DNA of 26,860 bases from CAZSNT01 sp964607765. GTDB lineage: Bacteria > Verrucomicrobiota > Lentisphaeria > Oligosphaerales > JABHEG01. The notes beneath the pieces were generated by a model. It was not told the DNA's origin. It was given only the letters and a program-made list of their open reading frames with translations, and did not search any database. The stretch spans positions 1 to 26,860 of the forward strand of contig CAZSNT010000142.1 of the NCBI GenBank assembly GCA_964607765.1. Direction: 5' to 3'. Shown here one piece after another: positions 6,933 to 15,200 of this stretch. A program made the position numbers and the translations under genes. Each line of letters starts with the position of its first letter. The first letter of the stretch is position 1.

Positions 6933-9065
6933 TTGTACGCCGACAGGATCGGAACAGAAACCGTGACAACGACAGACAACAGCAGCGACGGGAGCGTGCG
7001 CGGCGGTCGATTGCCGGTGTTGGCGTTCTGCATCATTCTGGTGTCTGTCATCGTCGTTGGATGGTGGCTGGACCAGCGTCCACAACGCCTGCTCGACGTC
7101 GACCGGATGGCCAGCCGTGTGGAGGGCGCCGGCAACGTGGGGAACGCCAGGATCATCTACCCGTTGCCGGGCACTCTGTTCCCGCCCGACATGGCTTCTC
7201 CTGCCATATGCTGGGCTCAGCAGACGGATGCCGACAGCTGGCTGGTGCAGCTGACGTCGGCGGATGGGAGCGTGGTCCGACATCTGGTTCAGGACGGCCT
7301 GGAGTGGCAGATTCCGCCCGCCGTGTGGGCACGATTAGCCGCGCGTGTACCTTCCGACGACATCCTGGTAACCGTTGCAGGCGTTCGCAGGTCGAAGCCG
7401 GGGACAATTCTGTGCAGCGCGAAGGCTGCCTTCCGGATCTCGGAGCACAGGGTAGAGGCGCCCATCATGTATCGCGAGGTCAACCTGCCCTTTGCCGACG
7501 CGGTGCGCGACCCGCGCAAGATTCGCTGGCGTTTCGGACCGGTTTCTTCAGTCGCCCAGCCTCCGGTTGTGCTCGAGAACCTGCCCGTATGCGGCAACTG
7601 CCACTCGTTCTCCGGCGACGGGGCGGTGCTCGGCATGGACATCGACTACGCGAACGACAAGGGTTCGTACGCGATCGTGCCCGTGGCTCCCGAGATCGCT
7701 TTGGACAAGAGCAGCATCATCAATTGGCGAGACTATCGGCCCGACTCGAAGGTCGCAACGTTCGGCCTGCTCTCCCGGGTCTCTCCCGACGGCCGGTACG
7801 TGATCAGCACGGTCCGGGACCGCTCCGTGTTCGTGCCCATGCCGGACCTCGCTTTCTCACAGCTTTTCTTCCCCATCCGGGGCATCCTGACCGTGTATGA
7901 CCGCCAGACCCGGACCTACGCCGTTCTGCCCGGGGCGGACAACCCCGACTACGTGCAGAGCAACCCGGTGTGGAGCCCGGACGGCCGGGAGATCATCTTC
8001 GCGCGCTCGGACGCGTACGTGCTTGAGAATGAGTCCGATGAGGCCGGCGTACTGCTCAACCCCAGCCAGGTCCCGGAATTTGTCCGGGACGGCAAGCCGT
8101 TCAGATACGATTTGTACCGGATTCCGTTCAACGACGGCAAGGGCGGAGTCGCCGAGCCGGTCAAGGGTGCATCCGGCGACGGGATGAGCAACTACTTCCC
8201 GAAATTCTCCCCGGACGGACGTTGGATTGTCTTCTGCAAAGCGTCCAGCTACATGCTGCTGCAGCCGGACAGTCAGCTGTACATCATTCCGGCCGGCGGC
8301 GGCGCGCCGAGGCGTCTCAGCTGCAACACGAACCTGATGAACTCGTGGCACAGCTGGTCGCCGAACGGCAAGTGGCTCGTCTTCTCATCCAAGGCATTGG
8401 GCCCGTACACCCAGCTGTTCCTCACCCACATTGACGACAGCGGCAAGAGCACCCCCCCCGTGTTGCTGGAGCGCTTCTGCTCCCCGGATCGCGCGGCGAA
8501 CATCCCCGAGTTTGTCAACGCGCCCTCAGACGCCATCGCGACCATTCACGAGGCGTTCATGGACGACTACTCATTCGAGCGCGCCGGTATCGAGGCACAC
8601 CGGGGCGGCGCCCTGGCGCATGCCGAAGCCAGCTACCGCAAGGCGGTTGCCCTCAATCCGGACAGAGCCGGATCGCACGCCCGGCTGGCAATGCTGCTGC
8701 GGGAACAGAATCGCCTTGACGAAGCTGTCAGCGAATACCGCGAAGCCCTGCGCTGCGAGCCGGACTTCGCAGTTGTGCATCTGAATTTGAGCGCTCTGCT
8801 CTTTGCCATGGGCGATGTTGCCGCGGCAACCGCGCACTGCAAGAAGGCGGAGGAGCTCGCGCCGGAGGATCCACGCCCCGTGCACAATCTGGGTGTCATC
8901 CTGGAGAGCCAGGACAAGCTGGATGCTGCGGTGTGCAAGTACCGGGAAGCTCTGGGCCTCTATGCCAAGTACGCCGAAGCCGTAGAGAGCCTGGCATCTC
9001 TGCTGGCGCGGCACCCGGACTTGAAGCTGCCGAGCGACGACGGCCTGCTCAAGCCGGCTGAGTGA
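6933..9065 (+). CDS. Membrane-anchored CxxCH / PD40 beta-propeller / TPR protein
   Basis: About 710 aa from a TTG start chosen for its strong GAGGAG. One hydrophobic segment (about 27-46, LPVLAFCIILVSVIVVGWWL) would anchor it with the bulk outside the cytoplasm. A CGNCH motif (220-224) has the form of a c-type haem attachment site. TolB/PD40-type propeller motifs follow: RVSPDG (about 282), VWSPDG (346), KFSPDG (424) and SWSPNG (474). Residues about 551-695 are three to four TPRs with the usual A-x-YRKALxLxPD pattern. The 31-base gap to the next gene, which also ends in TPRs, suggests one operon. Similar NCHSF-containing propeller proteins are, as I recall, widespread in Bacteroidota and PVC genomes but uncharacterised. 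Haem binding is inferred; a single CxxCH could also be a redox or zinc site. Confidence 0.75.
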   Translation: MYADRIGTETVTTTDNSSDGSVRGGRLPVLAFCIILVSVIVVGWWLDQRPQRLLDVDRMASRVEGAGNVGNARIIYPLPGTLFPPDMASPAICWAQQTDADSWLVQLTSADGSVVRHLVQDGLEWQIPPAVWARLAARVPSDDILVTVAGVRRSKPGTILCSAKAAFRISEHRVEAPIMYREVNLPFADAVRDPRKIRWRFGPVSSVAQPPVVLENLPVCGNCHSFSGDGAVLGMDIDYANDKGSYAIVPVAPEIALDKSSIINWRDYRPDSKVATFGLLSRVSPDGRYVISTVRDRSVFVPMPDLAFSQLFFPIRGILTVYDRQTRTYAVLPGADNPDYVQSNPVWSPDGREIIFARSDAYVLENESDEAGVLLNPSQVPEFVRDGKPFRYDLYRIPFNDGKGGVAEPVKGASGDGMSNYFPKFSPDGRWIVFCKASSYMLLQPDSQLYIIPAGGGAPRRLSCNTNLMNSWHSWSPNGKWLVFSSKALGPYTQLFLTHIDDSGKSTPPVLLERFCSPDRAANIPEFVNAPSDAIATIHEAFMDDYSFERAGIEAHRGGALAHAEASYRKAVALNPDRAGSHARLAMLLREQNRLDEAVSEYREALRCEPDFAVVHLNLSALLFAMGDVAAATAHCKKAEELAPEDPRPVHNLGVILESQDKLDAAVCKYREALGLYAKYAEAVESLASLLARHPDLKLPSDDGLLKPAE

Positions 9066-9096
9066 GCAGCACTCAGTTCTTTCTGGAGTATCCCAT

Positions 9097-12000
9097 GTGA
9101 CGAGCCCGAGCAGCCACATCGAGAGTGAGAACCCCATGTCGAAGGGGGGCGTGGACGCGGCCTGTCGTCACGGGCCCCGTTCTCCCGGCCTGTTCCCCGT
9201 GGCGACGGTCCTTGTGCTCTTCTTTGTCTCGGGCGCAAGTTCGCTGTCCTTCGAGACGCTCTGGGTCCGTCAGCTCCGCGGCGTTCTGGGAAGCAGCGTT
9301 CACGCGGTCAGTACAGTTCTCGCCGTGTTCATGGCCGGCTTGGCTCTGGGCAGCGCGGCCGCGGCGCGGATTCCGCGCCGCTACCACCCGCTGCAGGTCT
9401 ACGCCCTGCTGCAGTGCGGGATAGCGTTTTCCGGATTGGCTTCCGTGCTGTTGCTGGCCCAGACCGGTCCCACATGCGCTTGCCTCTACCGTGAGTTTGG
9501 CGGGCGGGCGTGGGTTCTGGACGTTGCTCGGTATGCTCTCAGTCTCGGCGTTCTGCTGGTGCCTGCCCTCCTGATGGGAGGCACGCTTCCGGTTCTGAGC
9601 CGTTTCATAGGAGGCCACCGCTCCGCCCTGGGGCTGCGGATGGGCCTGCTCTACGGTCTCAACACGCTCGGAGCCGCGCTGGGCTGTGCCGTGACCGGGT
9701 TCTACCTTCTGGGTGCGGTGGGGGTAAAGGCGACGGCCCACCTGGCCATGACAGCGGCTGTGATGACCGGCCTGCTCGCCTGGATGCTGTCGCGCCGGGT
9801 TGTTCATGCCCCCGTGCACGACCGGAAAGCAGCCGAAGAGACGCCGGTCGATGCGGGCATTGCCGCAGAGGAATCGACGGTCGGGGCCCTTCCGTCGCGC
9901 CGGCTCGTTCTGCTTGTCTACGCGGTGGCAGGCTTCTGCGGCCTGGCTTACGAGGTGCTCTGGACCAGGGCCTTGGTCTTTTTCGTCGGCAATACCGTTT
10001 ACGCTTTCACCGCTGTGCTCACGACACTTCTGGGCGGCATCGCTCTGGGGAGTGTGCTGGCCGCGCCCGCCATCGCGCGAAGCAGGCATGTGACAGCTCT
10101 TTTCGGGGTTATCGAGGCATTGATCGGCTGCTGGGCGCTTCTTCTTCTTTACGCTGCGGGGCTGTGGGGGGAAGAACTCGTTGGCTTTGCCGAGCACTTC
10201 CCACGTTGGCAGAGCACTGCGGCGGGGCTTTTCAGAGGTGCGTTGGTGGTGCTCGTGCCCACCACGCTCATGGGGGCGGCCTTCCCTGTCGCCTGTTGCC
10301 TCTACCGGCGCGGAAAGGCTGACATCGCCCGTGACATCGGTACGCTCTATGCCTGCAACACCATGGGAGCGATTCTGGGTTCGGCAGTAACAGGCTTCCT
10401 GCTGATGCCGGCTCTTGGTGTGGAGTTGAGCATGGCATTGGTGGCTGCGGTCAACCTGAGCATCGGGGCGCTCCTTTGGTGGCGAGACGGTACGCTGACG
10501 GTGCGCACGCGCAGATTCGGTACGGTGCTGATTGCTGCGCTGTCGGTCGTCGCTCTGACGGGACGCCCGCGACAGGTTGTCCGCCGCCTCCACGATCTCG
10601 CATGGTCGACCGCCAGAGTCGTCTTCTTCCGGGAGGATCCTGCGGGAACGGTTGCCGTAATCGAGGCACAGGGGGAGCGCACGATTCTGGTTGACAACAT
10701 TGATGTGGCGGGTACCTCCTCGATCTACACAGACAGCAGTACGTCCCTGGCACACATTCCTCTGCTCCTGCATCCGCAGCCGAGCCGCGTGTTCGTGCTG
10801 GGATTCGGCGCTGGCGGAACGACCTCCTCCATCTGCACACACCCGGAGGTCCGCAGAGTGGAGGCGGCGGAGCTGTGCGGCAGCGTAGCAGAGCTTGCGC
10901 CCCAGTTTGCCGAAGTGAACCGCGACGTTCTGAAGGACAATCGAGTGGCGCTTTCCGTTGCGGACGGACGCGAGTTCCTGCTCACAAGCCGCAATAGCTA
11001 CGATGTGATTTCGGTCGACCTGCTTCTGGCCGCGAGTGCGGGTTCGGGGAGCCTCTATACCCAGGATTTCTACCGACTGTGCCGGGAACGCCTGAACGAG
11101 GGCGGCATCGTTGCACAGTGGATTGCCCCCGGCCACATTCCCCTGAACGTCCTCAAGACAATCCTCCGGACGGCGCAGTCGGTTTTCCCTTACACTGCCC
11201 TGTGGTTCTCTGGGCAATGCAAACACCTTGTTCTTGTCGGGGCACAGCACACCCCGCGCATCGACCTGAACGCCATCGCTCGCCGACTCGAGAACCAGAG
11301 AGTCCGTGCGGATCTTGCCCGGGTAGGGCTGGCCGATAGCTGTGATCTGTTCGCGCGACTGATTGCCGGGGGCCGGAACCTGAGACAGTTCGCCGGTCCG
11401 GGTCCGATCAACACGGACGATCTGCCGCTCGTGGAGTTTGTGCTTCCCAGTGCCGACCTGTCCCTGTCACGTCTCCAGAATCTCGTGGCCCTGCGCACCG
11501 GCTGGTTAAGCACCTGGCAGCGTCCTGCTCTGGTACCCGCCGAATGGCAGGCGCCGCTGGCGGACGCTCTGGAGCGGCAACGACACAACTTGTCCCAAGC
11601 GATGGCCCAGGAATATGTCGTGGGCGGGCAGACGTTGGCGAATGAGGGACATTTCCAGGAAGCAACGCTTTTTTGGAAACAGGCCATCGAGTTGGCTCCC
11701 TCGAACCCAGCGGGGCATCACCATCTGGCTCTGGCTTACTATCGCCAGGGCCAGCCGGACAGAGCGATCGCCGGCCTCCGCCATGTCCTTCAGTTGGAGC
11801 CCACCCATGCCCAGGCCCTCAATAATCTCGGTGGGATACTGCGCTCACAAGGGAACGCCGCCGAAGCCGTGGAGTTGCTGCGTCTTGCTTCCCAGCTGCT
11901 GCCGGAGAACCCGGAGCCCCGCACGAACCTGGCAGGCGCACTGGCCCAGGCAGGGCGAATTGACGAAGCCGTCCGGGAGTACGAGGCCGTTCTCCACTCC

Positions 12001-12117
12001 TTCCCAGGCTATGCGCCGGCCTTGGAGGCGGTGGCCAAAGCCCGTGCAGCGCGCGTTGCCGGTCCTTCCCCTCCGGCAGCTCCCGATTCAGCTCGGGAGC
12101 AGGGAGAGCCTGAGTGA
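9097..12117 (+). CDS. Fused MFS-like membrane / spermidine-synthase-like / TPR protein
   Basis: About 1006 aa. Residues about 33-500 contain many hydrophobic helices in two similar halves; VSGASSLSFETLWVRQL near residue 44 recurs as AGFCGLAYEVLWTRAL near 280, typical of the 'fused MFS/spermidine synthase' family. A Rossmann methyltransferase-like domain follows, with VLGFGAGGT (about 567) as the nucleotide-binding loop, an acidic VEAAELCG strand end, VADGREFL and the family hallmark NTDDLPLVEF (about 770). Residues about 840-985 are TPRs (EATLFWKQAIELAPSNPAG and following). True aminopropyltransferase activity is unproven; most such fusions have no known substrate. GTG 9097 has GGAG at eight bases; ATG 9136 is an alternative. 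It forms a pair with the upstream CxxCH/TPR gene. Confidence 0.82.
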   Translation: MTSPSSHIESENPMSKGGVDAACRHGPRSPGLFPVATVLVLFFVSGASSLSFETLWVRQLRGVLGSSVHAVSTVLAVFMAGLALGSAAAARIPRRYHPLQVYALLQCGIAFSGLASVLLLAQTGPTCACLYREFGGRAWVLDVARYALSLGVLLVPALLMGGTLPVLSRFIGGHRSALGLRMGLLYGLNTLGAALGCAVTGFYLLGAVGVKATAHLAMTAAVMTGLLAWMLSRRVVHAPVHDRKAAEETPVDAGIAAEESTVGALPSRRLVLLVYAVAGFCGLAYEVLWTRALVFFVGNTVYAFTAVLTTLLGGIALGSVLAAPAIARSRHVTALFGVIEALIGCWALLLLYAAGLWGEELVGFAEHFPRWQSTAAGLFRGALVVLVPTTLMGAAFPVACCLYRRGKADIARDIGTLYACNTMGAILGSAVTGFLLMPALGVELSMALVAAVNLSIGALLWWRDGTLTVRTRRFGTVLIAALSVVALTGRPRQVVRRLHDLAWSTARVVFFREDPAGTVAVIEAQGERTILVDNIDVAGTSSIYTDSSTSLAHIPLLLHPQPSRVFVLGFGAGGTTSSICTHPEVRRVEAAELCGSVAELAPQFAEVNRDVLKDNRVALSVADGREFLLTSRNSYDVISVDLLLAASAGSGSLYTQDFYRLCRERLNEGGIVAQWIAPGHIPLNVLKTILRTAQSVFPYTALWFSGQCKHLVLVGAQHTPRIDLNAIARRLENQRVRADLARVGLADSCDLFARLIAGGRNLRQFAGPGPINTDDLPLVEFVLPSADLSLSRLQNLVALRTGWLSTWQRPALVPAEWQAPLADALERQRHNLSQAMAQEYVVGGQTLANEGHFQEATLFWKQAIELAPSNPAGHHHLALAYYRQGQPDRAIAGLRHVLQLEPTHAQALNNLGGILRSQGNAAEAVELLRLASQLLPENPEPRTNLAGALAQAGRIDEAVREYEAVLHSFPGYAPALEAVAKARAARVAGPSPPAAPDSAREQGEPE
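12079..12100 (+). terminator. Hairpin overlapping the 3' end of the MFS/spermidine-synthase gene
   Basis: GCTCCCGA (12079-12086) and TCGGGAGC (12093-12100) are perfectly complementary with a six-base loop, inside the last codons of the preceding gene. No T-tract follows. It could mark the end of that transcript before the sulfatase unit, or be chance in GC-rich sequence. Confidence 0.25.
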
Positions 12118-12222
12118 GGAGAGTGTAGAAGTGCGTCACGCAGCCCTTCGCGGGTGCGAGGAAGAATGTGGCGCTTTTCTTCTGAAAGGTAAGCTGAGCC
12201 AACACAACGAGGCTGGACAGAT

Positions 12223-15200
12223 ATGACATCAGCAAGACCACCCAACCTAGTCTTCGTTTATGCCGATCAGATGCGCGGATCGGCGATGGGCTTTCTCGGT
12301 GAGGAGCCGATCTCAACGCCGAACCTGGACGCCTTCGCCGGCGCGTCGCTGGTGCTGGATCAGGCCGCGAGCAACTACCCGGTCTGCGTGCCGTACCGCA
12401 CGATTCTGATGACCGGCAAGTATGCGGTCAGCAACGGGGTACGGGTCAACTGTTTCTGTGACGGGCGCGACCTGCCGGGCCATCACGTGTGGTGGACGGA
12501 CATCCTGGACCGCCACGGTTGGTTCTGCGGCTACCTGGGCAAGTGGCACATCACAAAGCCGACCGAATCGCACGGGCACTGGCTGCCCCCCGGGCGCCGG
12601 CACGGAATACGGACGTGGATGCTGCAGACTTCGAACCAGCACATGGCCATGCAGTATGTCTGCCACGACCGCGGACCAACCGAACTGCTCGAGGCTGACC
12701 GTTGGTCGGTTGAGTGGGAAACGGACAGGGCTCTGGAGTTCCTGGAGAATCGTGCCGGCACGGAACGCGACCCGGACAAGCCGTTTGCCTTGACCATCTC
12801 CTGGAACCCACCGCACGATCCGCTTCAGCAGGTACCGCAACGCTACCTCGACGCGGTCGATGTCGATACCGAGGCGCACTGTGCGCAGATCGCCAATCTC
12901 CCCGCCGCCGGAACCGAGATGGGCGATCGCTACCGGAGCCGCATCCGCCCCTACTACGCCGCCGTCATGGGGATCGACGACCAGTTCGGACGGATTCTGA
13001 GCTGCCTCGAGAGAAACGGCCTGGCCGACAACACGATCGTGGTCTTCACGGCCGATCACGGCGACCAGGTCGGGCGGCACGGCTGCCGCGACCCCAAGAA
13101 CATGCCGTGGGAAGAGGCCATGCGAATCCCGTTCCTCATCCGCTGGCCCGGACACATCGCACCTGGGCGCGACGACTTGCTGCTGTCCACCGCGGATCTG
13201 TATCCCACGATCCTGGACCTGCTCGGGCTCGGTGACGACATTGCCGCCGACCTGGAAGGCATATCCTACGCGCCGCTGCTGCTCGGCAGGGAGCAGGCGC
13301 GCCCAACATCGCAGCTGTACATGCACATCCGCGAGCCGGAAGGCGATCCGGCCTGGGGCCGTCGCGGAGTTCGCACGCACCGGTACACGCTTTCCATCAA
13401 CAAAGCGCCGGACGAACCCACATCCTGTGTGCTCTACGACAACCTGGCCGACCCGTATCAGACCACCAACATCGCTGCAGAGAACCGCCAGGTCGTGCAG
13501 CGACTGATCGATGATGAACTCAAGCCGTGGCTGCGCCGCACCAACGACCCGTTCGACATCCCGCCCCTCGACACATTCCTGGACGCGCCATGGTCCGAAC
13601 TGAGCCCGGGCGACATCAGTCGTCTGCGCAGGAAGGAAAGCACTCACATGAGACGAGGAACAGCAGTTTTGGGAGCCGTATGCATGCTTGCTTCACTTGC
13701 ACTTTCACACGGGGCTGAGTTCTATGTGAGCCCGTTGGGCAGCGACACGAATGCCGGGACGGTGGGAAAGCCGTTCAGAACCTTGGCGCGTGCCCGCGAT
13801 GCGGTACGCGAGAGCGGCAAGCTGGGCAAGGAACCGGTGACGGTCCAGCTGCGCGGCGGTACCCATTACCTGCCGGAGGCGGTAGTATTCCGGGCGGCGG
13901 ACTCCGGCACGGCCGAAGCGCCCGTGACCTACGCCGCTTACCAGGATGAAGAAGCGGTGCTGAGTGGCGGCACGAAGTTGGACCTGACGTGGGAGGAGTA
14001 CCGGGACGGGATCCTCGTCGCACAGACACCCGCGGGCTTGGCGATCGATCAGCTCTTTGTCAACGGCAAGCGCCAACTCATGGCGCGCTACCCGAACTAC
14101 AGCGAGGACGCCCCTGCCTACAACGGATGCGCTGCCGACGCGTTCGCGCCGTCCCGGGCAGCGAACTGGCAGAATCCGGCCGGCGGCTACATCCACGCGA
14201 TGCACAGCCACCGCTGGGGCGGCTACCACTACCGCATCACGGGCAAGGATGCCGACCACAACGTGACCTATGAAGGGGGTTGGCAGAACAACCGGCAGAT
14301 GGGGATGCACAAGAGCCTGCGCATGGTGGAGAATGTCTTCGAGGAGTTGGACGCGCCCCGCGAGTGGTATCACGATGCGGCGAAGAACCGGCTGTACTAC
14401 ATGCCCGAATCCGGCCTGGATCTGGAGAATGCTGAGGTCGTCGTGGTGCGGCTTCGTCACCTGGTGGAGTTTGAGGGCAGCCTGGAAGCGCCTGTCAAGC
14501 ACATCGGACTGCAGGGCCTGATCCTGCGCCACACCGCCCGCACGTTCATGGCCACAAAGGAGCCGCTGCTGCGCTCCGACTGGACCATCTACCGCGGCGG
14601 CGCCGTGCTGCTGACCGGGACCGAGGGCATCACCATTCTCGACTGCGAATTCGACCAGGTCGGCGGCAACGCGGTCTTTGTGAACGAGTACAACCGCGGC
14701 ACTGTGGTCAGGGGCTGCCACATCCATGGCGCCGGCGCCAGCGGCGTCTGTTTCGTAGGCGATCCGGGCGCGGTCCGGAACGCGAAGTTCGAGTACAGGC
14801 AACGGAACACGTACGAACAGATAGACAAGACCCCCGGCCCGAAGACGAGCAACTACCCCGCCGACTGCGTGGTGGATGACTGCCTGATCCACAACATGAG
14901 CGTGGTGGAGAAGCAGGCCACGGGAATCCAGATCTCCATGTCCAGACGGATCACGGTCCGGCACTGTTCGATCTACGATCTCGGGCGCGCGGGGATCAAC
15001 ATCAGCGAAGGCACGTTCGGCGGACATCTGATCGAGTTCTGTGACGTGTTCGACACGGTGCGCGAAACCGGCGATCACGGCAGCTTCAACTCCTGGGGGC
15101 GCGACCGCTTCTGGCATCTGACCGACGCACCGAAGGAGGAACTGCCGGCGCTGTCGAAGCTGGACACGGAGAAGACCATCATCCGCAACAGCCGCTGGCG

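Noticed and set aside
6335..7156. 273-codon minus-strand frame in the palindrome region
   Set aside because: No domain content, crosses the palindrome and the start of the PD40/TPR gene, and has no plausible ribosome binding site that I can see.
9073..11250. 725-codon minus-strand frame opposite the MFS/spermidine-synthase gene
   Set aside because: Composition is rich in Arg, Gln and His with no motifs; the plus strand has clear transmembrane, Rossmann and TPR content.
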